From assembly GCA_023392135.1 (NCBI GenBank), contig JAEVZQ010000527.1:1-5076 (forward strand): a stretch of DNA of 5,076 nucleotides, read 5' to 3'. Positions 1 through 5,076 of the stretch are shown here, piece after piece (the first letter of the stretch is position 1; each line of letters opens with the position of its first letter). This DNA comes from Pseudomonadota bacterium (lineage in GTDB: Bacteria > Pseudomonadota > Alphaproteobacteria > Rhizobiales > Hyphomicrobiaceae). The notes under the pieces were generated by a model. It was not told the origin of the DNA and did not search any database. It saw nothing but the letters and a program-made list of their open reading frames with translations. A program made the position numbers and the translations under genes.

Positions 1-676
1 GTCGATGCCTGCCGTCTCTTTGATTGCGCTGGCGGTCGACCGGGTACTTTTCCGACCGTTGCGCGTGCGTGTCGCCTCGCTCGTGCTCCTCGCCATGGCC
101 TCGCTCGCTGCCTCCTTCTTCCTGCGCAGCGCGATCTACCTCGTTTGGGGGTCGGACTTCTTCTTCTACTATCCGGGCCGGGCCAATCCAGCGATCGATT
201 TCCCGCTGGGTATTCGCGTGCAGGCCGATCAGATATTTGTGTTTCTATTGGCCCTGGTCCTGGTCATCTGCACTTGGTTTCTGCTTGAGCGCACGCGCAT
301 GGGTAAGGCGATGCGCGCCACCGCCAACAACCCCGATCTGGCGCAGGTACGCGGCATAAACACCGAGCGGGTTATCGCCTGGACCTGGATTGTCGGTGCC
401 AGTCTCGCCGCTGCCGGGGGGGTGATGTACGGTCTGGCCTCTCAACTGCGGCCCGAGATGGGGTTCTGGCTGCTCCTGCCCATGTTCGCGGCGGCGATAC
501 TGGGAGGGCTGGGGAGCCCCGTCGGGGCTATCGTAGGGGCGATCATCATCGGAGTGGCTCAACAGGTGTCATCCTCGTTTCTCAACCCCGCATACGGGCC
601 GGGGGTCGCGTTGATCCTGCTGGTGATCGTACTCGTCCTGCAACCCCAGGGCCTCTTCGGGCAGAGGGGAGACTGA
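1..676 (+). CDS. livH: Branched-chain amino acid-type ABC transporter permease, LivH family (5' end outside window)
   Basis: This is the first inner-membrane permease of a HAAT-family ABC importer; with LivM it forms the pore for a branched-chain amino acid or related small substrate. The reading frame is already open at base 2, and the first ATG (base 5) encodes a segment, VDRVLFRPLR, that normally sits well inside LivH proteins. The 223 visible residues therefore lack roughly the first 60-80 of a protein usually near 290-300. Counting from that ATG, membrane segments are visible at about 22-46, 76-94, 124-146, 155-185 and 198-212. The cytoplasmic loop at 97-121 (RTRMGKAMRATANN...VRGI) is the characteristic ATPase-contact region of LivH. 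LGGLGSPVGAIVGA (167-180) and the terminal LQPQGLFG are also typical. The TGA at 674-676 is one base before the livM ATG, so the two are probably translationally coupled. Assignment to the family is firm; the substrate is inferred only. Confidence 0.93.
   Translation, partial: SMPAVSLIALAVDRVLFRPLRVRVASLVLLAMASLAASFFLRSAIYLVWGSDFFFYYPGRANPAIDFPLGIRVQADQIFVFLLALVLVICTWFLLERTRMGKAMRATANNPDLAQVRGINTERVIAWTWIVGASLAAAGGVMYGLASQLRPEMGFWLLLPMFAAAILGGLGSPVGAIVGAIIIGVAQQVSSSFLNPAYGPGVALILLVIVLVLQPQGLFGQRGD
664..671 (+). promoter_or_regulatory. Ribosome binding site of livM
   Basis: GAGGGGAG lies six bases before the ATG at 678 and inside the last codons of livH. It supports the chosen livM start and coupled translation of the two permease genes. 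Confidence 0.75.
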
Positions 677-677
677 G

Positions 678-1877
678 ATGGCAACTGCCGATCTGGCGCG
701 CGCCGCCTTTCTCTTCCTGCCGCTGGTACTGCTCGGGCTTCTGGTTCTGCCGGGACGATTGACGTTGCGCGTGCCGATAGCGCTGCTGGCAGCGGCCGTC
801 GTGGCGCTGGTGCTGCCGGTGTTGCTGCCGCGCGGGGGCCTGACCTATCTCGCGTCCTTCTCGACCATGGCGGGGATCTACGCGATCCTCTGTCTCGGCC
901 TGAACAGCCAATGGGGTCTGACGGGTCACGTCAATTTCGGCGTTGCCGGTTTCTTCTCGATCGGTGCCTTCACCTCGGCGCTCTTCACCACGACGATGCC
1001 GCAGGGTGCGCTCGCCGCCTATTCGCAGCAGGCTTTCGGGCTCGGCTGGCCGATGATTGCCGGAGTCCTGATGGCCGGCGTGGTGGCGGCAGCGGCGGGC
1101 TTTCTCATCAGCGTTCCTGTGCTGCGCCTGCGCACGGACTTCCTCGCCATCGCGACGCTCGGCATTGCCGAAGTCATCCGTTTTATCTTTCAGAACGAGC
1201 GCTGGCTGGCCAACGGGCCGCAGCCGATGCGCGGCATTCCGCGCCCGTTCGACTGCGTTTTCGCGGATCCGGCCTGCAGTTGGCTGCCCAGCGGACTAGC
1301 GCGCTTCGTCGCGCCGCTCGCACCGCGCGACTATGTTTTCCTCTATCTTGTGATCGTGGCGCTGATCCTCGCAGTGGTGTTCCTGCTGCTCGAGCGCATC
1401 TCGCGTTCGCCCTGGGGACGTTTGCAGCGCGCCATCCGGGACGAGGAGAACTCGGCAGCGATGAGTGGCAAGAACGTGCCACTGCGCCGGATCGAGTCCT
1501 TCGTGCTGGGCAGCTTCATCATGGGTGTCGCTGGCGCCGTTTACGCCCATTACGTGGTCAGCATCGACTACAGCCACTTCAACCCGCTCTTCGCCACCTT
1601 CATCGTCTGGGTGATGGTGATGCTGGGGGGCAGCGGCAACAACAAGGGTGCGATTCTCGGGGCCTTCGCGGTCTGGGGCGTCTGGAGCGGGGCGGCGTTT
1701 ATGATCGACGTGGCGAGCCCGGCGCTCCAGGCGATCTCTTCGGACCTGCCTTCGCGCGGCGCCTATTTGCGCTGGATGCTGGTGGCCCTGATGCTTGGGC
1801 TGATCGTGCTGTTCCGCCCGCAAGGGATCATCGCGGAACGCAAGAAGGTCTCGGATTTCATGTCCGACGGTCGGTAG
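678..1877 (+). CDS. livM: Branched-chain amino acid-type ABC transporter permease, LivM family
   Basis: This is the second permease subunit of the HAAT ABC importer; it should dimerise with LivH and contact the LivG/LivF ATPases. The 399-residue length is usual for LivM. Two hydrophobic segments occupy about 10-26 and 32-50. The family signature LGLNSQWGLTGHVNFGVAGF spans 73-92 and continues as a membrane segment. Further membrane segments are at about 125-149, 155-171, 219-238, 273-293, 304-317, 324-342 and 364-380. The cytoplasmic ATPase-contact loop lies at 244-271, with GRLQRAIRDEENSA and GKNV. The external loop between about 172 and 218 begins with LANGPQPMRGIPRP, a LivM-like stretch, and holds two cysteines (193 and 200) that could pair; that pairing is inferred. 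The start is fixed by the ribosome binding site six bases upstream. The gene ends 26 bases before a strong terminator, so it is the last gene of its operon, and the ATPase genes are not downstream. Substrate class is inferred from family only. Confidence 0.95.
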   Translation: MATADLARAAFLFLPLVLLGLLVLPGRLTLRVPIALLAAAVVALVLPVLLPRGGLTYLASFSTMAGIYAILCLGLNSQWGLTGHVNFGVAGFFSIGAFTSALFTTTMPQGALAAYSQQAFGLGWPMIAGVLMAGVVAAAAGFLISVPVLRLRTDFLAIATLGIAEVIRFIFQNERWLANGPQPMRGIPRPFDCVFADPACSWLPSGLARFVAPLAPRDYVFLYLVIVALILAVVFLLLERISRSPWGRLQRAIRDEENSAAMSGKNVPLRRIESFVLGSFIMGVAGAVYAHYVVSIDYSHFNPLFATFIVWVMVMLGGSGNNKGAILGAFAVWGVWSGAAFMIDVASPALQAISSDLPSRGAYLRWMLVALMLGLIVLFRPQGIIAERKKVSDFMSDGR

Positions 1878-1903
1878 AGCCCCGAAGCGCCCGCAGGCCG
1901 ATG

Positions 1904-1936
1904 AAAAACCCCGTCGATGTTTCGGCGGGGTTTTTT
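1904..1936. terminator. Bidirectional rho-independent terminator between livM and the convergent binding-protein gene
   Basis: The left arm AAAAACCCCGTCGA (1904-1917) pairs with TCGGCGGGGTTTTT (1922-1935) across a four-base loop. One T-G wobble is the only imperfection. A run of six T follows on the plus strand and five T on the minus strand, so it can stop transcription from either side. It begins 26 bases after the livM stop. Confidence 0.93.
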
Positions 1937-1964
1937 CCATGCGTCCGACGCCCCGAGCGAATCG

Positions 1965-1992
1965 AAAGGCCCCGCGCAAACGCGAGGCCTTT
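1965..1992 (-). terminator. Hairpin terminator downstream of the minus-strand binding-protein gene
   Basis: AAAGGCC (1965-1971) pairs with GGCCTTT (1986-1992), and inside this CGCG (1973-1976) pairs with CGCG (1981-1984) around the loop CAAA. There is one C/A mismatch. Only three T follow in either direction, so it is weaker than its neighbour. It is the first hairpin met by transcripts leaving the gene that ends at 2046, and the two hairpins probably act in series. Confidence 0.65.
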
Positions 1993-2045
1993 GTCAGAGA
2001 TTCGACGAGCGCCCGGAGGCGCCCGTTTTCGTCAGGCAGCTGCGC

Positions 2046-3392
2046 CTATTCCGAGGCGATCTTGTCGGCGGGTACGATCCGCACGTTCTCGTCGCCGGTC
2101 TCGGTAAATTTCCAGACCGCCACCGGCGTCTTGACGTCGCCGTTCTGGTCGAAGTCGACCGAGCCACCGGCACCGACATAGTCGATTTCCTGCTTTCCCT
2201 TGAGCAGTTTCAGCGCCTTCGTGATCTCCGCCTGGCTGCCGCCGATGATCCGCTCACCCGGCGGGTTGCCGATCGGGCGCAGACGGTCGGCGAGTTGGCG
2301 GCCGGTGATCTCGGACGGGTCGGTAATCCCGTCTGCGACCGCCTTGGCCAGCGCCAGCCCGATCACCATCGCCGCGTCATAGGTCGTTTCCGAGAAGGGC
2401 GGGATGCGATCCTGTTTGGTGGCTGCGCGATAGGCCTCGGCGAAGTTCTTGTAGCTTTGTGATTCCGGGTCAGCCGAAGGCACGGTGCCTAGCTTGCCCG
2501 CGAGGTCCTTGCCGCCCACCGCACTGAGCACATCGGCGGATCGGTTGGCATCGGTGAACTGCCAGCTCGTGTAGCCGAAGATGTCGCGGCTCTCCTTGAG
2601 CATCGTGGCGGTATGGGCCGGATATGTCGGCAGCACCAGCACGCCGGGCTTGCCCTGCAACGCCGCATTCAGGATCGAGCGATAGGTCGGCTGCACTTCC
2701 TCGGGGTGGGCGACCTGGGCCAGCACCTTTCCACCGCGCTTTTCGAAGGCGGCGGCAAAGGCATTGGAAAGACCCTGCCCATAGGGGTTGTTGATATAGA
2801 TGGTCGCCGCGGTGTCGAACTTGTAGCCGTCGATGATGTTGCCACGGGCAAGGTCTGCCGCAACCACGCCCTGCAGGGCATCGGAAGGACTCGTGCGGAA
2901 CAGCAGATCCTTACCCTCGTCCTCGGGGAGAACTGAAACCAGCGGCGAGGTCGTGCCGTTGCCCACCTGCAGCACGCCAGAGGGAAGCGTGACCGACGTG
3001 GCGACCGCCACTGTCACGCCGCTCGACCAGGCGCAGATGATGGCTGGCACGCCATCGGCCTCGACCAGCTTGCGAGCAGCCTCGATGGCGGGTGTCGGCA
3101 GTGTGTTCGAATCTTCCGCTATGAGGCGATCGACGATCGGGCCGCCGAAGACCTCTTCGGCAGCCTTGTTGACTTGGTTCAAGGCCAGCTGCGCCGCATC
3201 ACGGAAGAAGGGGCCAAACTCGGCGCCAGAGCCGGTGAAGGCGACGATCTGGCCAATCGGGACCTTCGGCGGCGCGCTTTGCGCCCAGAGCGCGCGGGGC
3301 ATCGTGACGCTCAGCGTCAGCGCCCCGCCGGCAGCGCCCGCGGTCTTGAGAAAATCGCGGCGACCCGCGTTCTTAGGTGATAAATCGGACAT
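2046..3392 (-). CDS. Tat-exported ABC transporter substrate-binding protein, LivK/Peripla_BP_6 family
   Basis: This is a periplasmic receptor that captures a small ligand and delivers it to a LivHM-type permease. The 448-residue protein begins with a twin-arginine signal: GRRDFLK at 10-16, a hydrophobic stretch at 18-30, and probable cleavage after ALWA at about 37. This indicates export of the folded protein by the Tat route. The mature part has the two-lobe type I binding fold: the opening PIGQIVAFTGSGAEFG at 45-60, NNPYGQG at 201-207 leading into the second lobe, TYDAAM at 337-342, and the closing strand region YVGAGGSVDFDQNGDV at 405-420. All are typical of branched-chain amino acid/amide receptors. 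The ATG at 3392 has GGGAGG ten bases upstream, a rather long spacing. It converges on livHM and shares their terminator, which suggests it serves that importer although it is transcribed separately. The ligand cannot be read from the sequence; a non-amino-acid ligand is possible. Confidence 0.93.
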   Translation of the reverse strand: MSDLSPKNAGRRDFLKTAGAAGGALTLSVTMPRALWAQSAPPKVPIGQIVAFTGSGAEFGPFFRDAAQLALNQVNKAAEEVFGGPIVDRLIAEDSNTLPTPAIEAARKLVEADGVPAIICAWSSGVTVAVATSVTLPSGVLQVGNGTTSPLVSVLPEDEGKDLLFRTSPSDALQGVVAADLARGNIIDGYKFDTAATIYINNPYGQGLSNAFAAAFEKRGGKVLAQVAHPEEVQPTYRSILNAALQGKPGVLVLPTYPAHTATMLKESRDIFGYTSWQFTDANRSADVLSAVGGKDLAGKLGTVPSADPESQSYKNFAEAYRAATKQDRIPPFSETTYDAAMVIGLALAKAVADGITDPSEITGRQLADRLRPIGNPPGERIIGGSQAEITKALKLLKGKQEIDYVGAGGSVDFDQNGDVKTPVAVWKFTETGDENVRIVPADKIASE

Positions 3393-3517
3393 CTAGTCTA
3401 ATCCTCCCAATGAGATGCGCGGGAATCGGCCTGAAGAAATCGAGTCCCGGCTAGGCGAGCACTCAAGCCATATCACAATCGTCAGCCAGAGCCATCCTTT
3501 CATCGACCCTAGACTAG
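3393..3517 (-). promoter_or_regulatory. Leader of the binding-protein gene with a cluster of CTAG sites
   Basis: CTAGTCTA at 3393-3400 is the inverted copy of TAGACTAG at 3510-3517. The second site reads CTAGACTAG (3509-3517), an odd-centred palindrome. Another CTAG occurs near 3452. Because CTAG is generally rare in bacterial DNA, four copies in 125 bases directly upstream of a regulated-type gene suggest operator sites. The regulator is unknown, and I see no clear -10/-35 pair here. This is inference from base pattern only. Confidence 0.3.
3403..3408 (-). promoter_or_regulatory. Ribosome binding site of the binding-protein gene
   Basis: On the minus strand GGGAGG lies ten bases before the ATG at 3392. 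The spacing is at the long end of normal. No in-frame start between them is better placed. Confidence 0.6.
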
Positions 3518-3572
3518 CACCAGCATTGTGCCTGCCACGCCGGACGGCAAGATCACTTATGAGCAGATGTAA
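3513..3572 (+). pseudogene. Possible remnant of a plus-strand gene end (19 open codons to TAA)
   Basis: After an in-frame TAG at 3510-3512 the plus strand is open for 19 codons, reading TSTSIVPATPDGKITYEQM, to a TAA at 3570-3572. The stretch looks like an ordinary protein C-terminus and lies 28 bases before a very strong terminator on the same strand. No start codon with a ribosome binding site precedes it. I do not recognise the family. It may be the decayed end of a lost gene, or the open frame may be chance and the terminator may belong to a small RNA. Confidence 0.25.
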
Positions 3573-3600
3573 GCTCTACGGCTGAAAACTGCGCACGATG

Positions 3601-3636
3601 AAGGGGAAGAGCTGGCAAGCGCTCTTCCCCTTTTTT
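3601..3636 (+). terminator. Strong plus-strand rho-independent terminator without an intact upstream gene
   Basis: AAGGGGAAGAGC (3601-3612) pairs perfectly over 12 bases with GCTCTTCCCCTT (3621-3632) around an eight-base loop. Six T run from 3631 to 3636. On the minus strand the hairpin is followed by TTCATCG, so the plus direction is clearly favoured. The nearest upstream gene is on the minus strand, so this terminator has no obvious client in the window. Confidence 0.9.
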
Positions 3637-3701
3637 ATGTGGTCCTGAGTGAAACTCCTTTTCACCCTTCGCGCACTTATTGCGGAACGCAGAAACCAAC
3701 C

Positions 3702-3738
3702 GCTGCCGCACATTCCCGATAATCGGGGGCGCGGCAGC
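3702..3738 (-). terminator. Two-tier hairpin, possible terminator of the small minus-strand gene
   Basis: GCTGCCGC (3702-3709) pairs with GCGGCAGC (3731-3738). Inside, CCCGA (3715-3719) pairs with TCGGG (3723-3727) around a three-base loop. The asymmetric internal loop is five bases against three. On the minus strand the next bases are GGTTGGTTTCT, only moderately T-rich, so termination is plausible but not certain. A structured RNA or a protein-binding palindrome are alternatives. Confidence 0.4.
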
Positions 3739-3775
3739 TTCCAAAGTGTGATTTGAAATAAATTGCTTGCTTCCT

Positions 3776-3791
3776 GCTGAACCCGTTCAGC
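3776..3791. repeat. Inverted repeat over the stop codon of the small minus-strand gene
   Basis: GCTGAAC (3776-3782) and GTTCAGC (3785-3791) are perfect seven-base arms separated by CC. The palindrome covers the TGA stop at 3789-3787. As RNA it can form a six-base stem with a four-base loop. No T run follows directly, so it is not a classic terminator alone. It may act with the hairpin at 3702-3738. Confidence 0.45.
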
Positions 3792-3993
3792 GGCCTTGCG
3801 ATTGCGACATGAATTCCGTCATCAGGTGGCGCTCACAACGCAGCAGGGCCTCGGGCACCGGCCGCCCGGCAGCCGAATAGGACCGAATGTGATTCTGTAC
3901 GCGGGCATACGCATCACGCAGATCTTCAAAGTCATCGAGCTCCGCGAACAGCTCTACGCAATCTCTTGGAAGCTTTTCGCCTCGATTACCCAT
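3787..3993 (-). CDS. Small protein of unknown function (68 residues)
   Basis: I do not recognise a named family. The protein starts MGNRGEKLPR and ends MSQSQGR. It is charged and looks helical: an acidic segment at about 14-27 (ELFAELDDFEDLRD) runs into a helix at 28-40. A Gly/Pro-rich turn, AAGRPVPEAL (41-50), leads to a second helix with RCERHLMTEFM (52-62). There is no signal peptide or membrane segment, so a cytoplasmic location is expected. The frame is open back to an ATG at 4074, but that start has no ribosome binding site. The ATG at 3993 has GGGAG six bases upstream, so I chose it. Using it also frees the palindromic repeats at 4041-4079 to act as promoter or operator. It stands alone and is divergent from the TRAP gene. 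A regulatory or binding role for so small a helical protein is possible but is only inference. Confidence 0.62.
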   Translation of the reverse strand: MGNRGEKLPRDCVELFAELDDFEDLRDAYARVQNHIRSYSAAGRPVPEALLRCERHLMTEFMSQSQGR

Positions 3994-3999
3994 AGACTT

Positions 4000-4004
4000 C
4001 TCCC
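4000..4004 (-). promoter_or_regulatory. Ribosome binding site that decides the start of the small gene
   Basis: On the minus strand GGGAG is followed by AAGTCT and then the ATG at 3993. The six-base spacing is ideal. The upstream in-frame ATG at 4074 is preceded by AAGTTGTTTC, which has no such site. Confidence 0.6.
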
Positions 4005-4040
4005 ACACAAGCTGCGTTTTCCTTCCCCCATTTTCAAATT

Positions 4041-4079
4041 GTTGCCATGCAACGGAGCAAATTTCCGTTGGCATGAAAC
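4041..4079 (-). promoter_or_regulatory. Operator-like tandem palindromic repeats upstream of the small gene
   Basis: GTTGCCATGCAAC (4041-4053) is a perfect palindrome around CAT. A second copy, GTTGGCATGAAAC (4067-4079), matches it at 11 of 13 bases with a start-to-start distance of 26. Between them CAACGGA (4050-4056, reading from the C at 4050 with overlap into the first copy) and TCCGTTG (4064-4070) form a further inverted repeat. The block sits 48-86 bases upstream of the chosen start of the small gene, a usual place for a promoter and its operator. No binding protein can be named. Confidence 0.4.
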
Positions 4080-4280
4080 AACTTCGGATTACGGCTCTTG
4101 TGTTATATGCAGCGCAACAATTCTCCAGATTTGCCGCCGTTCTCCGCAGATAGTTAAACGAAGATAGAGATCAACGTCCAGTGGCAATAGGCCCTATGTT
4201 CAGCGTGCGGCGAAACGCAGCGCCGAGCGAGCGAATCCATCGGAAGAGTCGGGATCATCGCGTCGGCCGTCGAAGTGAGT
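4075..4280. other. Intergenic stretch without a visible gene
   Basis: This part of the divergent spacer has no supported reading frame and no strong promoter. The only repeat noted is GCAACAATT (4114-4122), an exact inverted copy of AATTGTTGC at 4037-4045. A nine-base match of that kind is expected about once by chance in a window of this size. The block must nevertheless contain upstream control sequence for one or both flanking genes. Confidence 0.5.
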
Positions 4281-4308
4281 TGCCTAATGCTCACCACGAA
4301 ATCATACT
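4281..4308 (+). promoter_or_regulatory. Weak sigma-70-type promoter candidate for the TRAP binding-protein gene
   Basis: TTGCCT (4281-4286) and CATACT (4303-4308) are separated by 16 bases. Each box matches four of six consensus bases. The implied transcription start is near 4315, leaving a leader of about 55 bases. An inverted repeat, GTGAG (4275-4279) and CTCAC (4290-4294), overlaps the -35 box and could be an operator. The match is modest and could be chance. Confidence 0.27.
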
Positions 4309-4315
4309 CAGCTCA

Positions 4316-4329
4316 CGGCTAAAGAGCCG
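4316..4329 (+). repeat. Small hairpin in the leader of the TRAP gene
   Basis: CGGCT (4316-4320) pairs with AGCCG (4325-4329) around AAAG. It lies about 27 bases before the ribosome binding site. It has no T run and is too short to claim a switch; it may protect the 5' end of the message. Confidence 0.3.
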
Positions 4330-4355
4330 CAAGACCAACTCGAGTGGGGCAGCCC

Positions 4356-4361
4356 AGGGAG
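4356..4361 (+). promoter_or_regulatory. Ribosome binding site of the TRAP binding-protein gene
   Basis: AGGGAG lies eight bases before the ATG at 4370. That ATG places the twin-arginine motif at residues 4-6, as expected for a signal peptide, so start and site support each other. Confidence 0.75.
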
Positions 4362-4369
4362 CAAGACGA

Positions 4370-5076
4370 ATGACGATCAGACGCCGCCAGTTTCTCGCGG
4401 GCGTGGCGACGGCCGGTGCAGCAGCCGGCGCGACGGCGCTCGCAAAACCTGCCATCGCGCAAGGCAAAACCGAATGGCGCATGGTGACGACGTGGCCGAA
4501 GAACTTTCCCGGACAGGGGACGGGGGCCGAGCGCTTCGCCAAGACAGTGACCGAGGCAACCGATGGACGCCTCACGATCAAGGTGTATGCGGCCGGCGAG
4601 ATCGTGCCCGCCTTCGAGAGCATCGATGCGGTCATCCGTGGCGCTGCGGACCTGATGCACGCGACGCCGTACTACTGGCCGAACAAGAGCAAGGCACTGA
4701 ACTTTTTCTCGACGGTGCCCTTCGGCATGACGACGCCAGAGCTCGACGCCTGGATGAACCATTTGGGCGGCCAGCAACTCTGGGACAAGCTTTACGATCA
4801 GTTCGGGCTCAAACCCTTCCATGCAGGCTCGACCGGCGTCCAGATGGGCGGCTGGTACAATAAGGAGATCACCGGCGTCGATTCCGTCAAAGGCATGAAG
4901 ATGCGCATTCCGGGCATCGGCGGCGAAGCGCTGTCCAAGCTCGGCATGACCATCATCAACCTGCCCGCAGGTGAGATCTTCGCCGCGTTGCAGTCCGGCG
5001 CCATTGACGCGACTGAATGGGTTGGTCCGTACAACGACCTGGCACTCGGCTTCTACAAGGTTGCGAAGTATTACTA
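4370..5076 (+). CDS. dctP: TRAP transporter periplasmic binding protein, DctP/TakP-like (3' end outside window)
   Basis: This is the extracytoplasmic receptor of a tripartite (TRAP) secondary transporter, probably for a carboxylate or oxo-acid. The frame stays open to the right edge, giving 235 residues of a protein usually near 350-370. A twin-arginine signal is present: RRRQFL at 4-9, an Ala/Gly-rich core at 10-25, and probable cleavage after AIA at 30. The mature part begins KTEWRMVTTWPKNFPG. Family landmarks are EATDGRLTIKVYAAGEIVP (62-80), TGVQMGGWYNKEI (155-167), GMKMRIPG (175-182) and ATEWVGPYND (214-223) leading to KVAKYY. Arg179 is the family's carboxylate-binding arginine; Gln158, Glu216 and Trp217 match positions used for ligand and sodium binding in TakP of Rhodobacter, from memory of that protein. 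The close match of the GVQMGGW and ATEWVGP motifs favours the TakP/2-oxo-acid or lactate branch over C4-dicarboxylate DctP. The DctQ and DctM membrane subunits should follow outside the window. Confidence 0.92.
   Translation, partial: MTIRRRQFLAGVATAGAAAGATALAKPAIAQGKTEWRMVTTWPKNFPGQGTGAERFAKTVTEATDGRLTIKVYAAGEIVPAFESIDAVIRGAADLMHATPYYWPNKSKALNFFSTVPFGMTTPELDAWMNHLGGQQLWDKLYDQFGLKPFHAGSTGVQMGGWYNKEITGVDSVKGMKMRIPGIGGEALSKLGMTIINLPAGEIFAALQSGAIDATEWVGPYNDLALGFYKVAKYY

Noticed and set aside
911..2107. Plus-strand open frame of 398 codons overlapping livM
   Set aside because: It is Arg/Ala/His-rich frame-shift shadow of livM, starts inside it and runs through the bidirectional terminator.
3553..3744. 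Minus-strand open frame of 63 codons
   Set aside because: It runs straight through the two-tier hairpin and the strong terminator and has no ribosome binding site or family resemblance.
3393..3786. Possible CRISPR array, tRNA or insertion-sequence end in the gene-poor spacer
   Set aside because: There are no regularly spaced direct repeats, no tRNA-like cloverleaf and no paired terminal inverted repeats with a target duplication.
4037..4122. Exact nine-base inverted repeat AATTGTTGC/GCAACAATT 68 bases apart
   Set aside because: A match of this length and distance is expected about once by chance in 5 kb, and the spacing is too wide for a simple hairpin or operator.
3796..4167. Plus-strand open frame of 123 codons over the small gene and its upstream region
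   Set aside because: It has no ribosome binding site and a composition unlike a normal protein (many Arg, His, Ile and scattered Cys). It also runs through the palindromic repeats. It is best explained as the shadow of the minus-strand gene.
4319..4822. Long minus-strand open frame opposite the TRAP receptor gene
   Set aside because: The plus strand encodes an unmistakable TRAP receptor with signal peptide and family motifs. High GC content readily leaves the opposite strand open.

Overview
The window is GC-rich bacterial DNA carrying parts of two solute-uptake systems. It reads as an alphaproteobacterium. Both solute-binding proteins carry twin-arginine signal peptides, and the second resembles the TakP-type TRAP binding proteins known from Rhodobacter. 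The exact order cannot be fixed from the sequence.

Layout. Bases 1-1877 (+) hold the 3' part of a LivH-type permease gene, cut by the left edge, and a complete LivM-type permease gene one base downstream. Together these form the membrane channel of a branched-chain amino acid/amide-type (HAAT) ABC importer. A bidirectional terminator at 1904-1936 and a second hairpin at 1965-1992 separate them from a convergent gene (3392-2046, -). That gene encodes a 448-residue Tat-exported binding protein of the LivK/Peripla_BP_6 family, the probable ligand receptor for the same importer. No LivG/LivF ATPase lies between livM and the terminator, so the ATPase genes are expected to the left of the window or elsewhere.

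Bases 3393-3786 contain no convincing gene. They hold a very strong plus-strand terminator (3601-3636) with no intact gene before it, only a short open stretch ending in TAA. They also hold a cluster of CTAG-containing sites upstream of the binding-protein gene and a two-tier hairpin (3702-3738). A small gene for a 68-residue protein of unknown function follows on the minus strand (3993-3787). The choice of its start is set by a ribosome binding site.

Bases 3994-4369 form the divergent regulatory region. Near the small gene it has operator-like repeats (4041-4079). Near the right-hand gene it has a weak promoter candidate and a small hairpin. From 4370 to the right edge runs the first 235 codons of a TRAP transporter periplasmic binding protein gene (DctP/TakP-like). 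Its small and large membrane subunits would be expected beyond the window.

The region looks like ordinary nutrient-uptake DNA. The least explained parts are the orphan terminator, the small gene and the operator-like repeats. I found no CRISPR array, tRNA, rRNA, insertion sequence or clear novel system.
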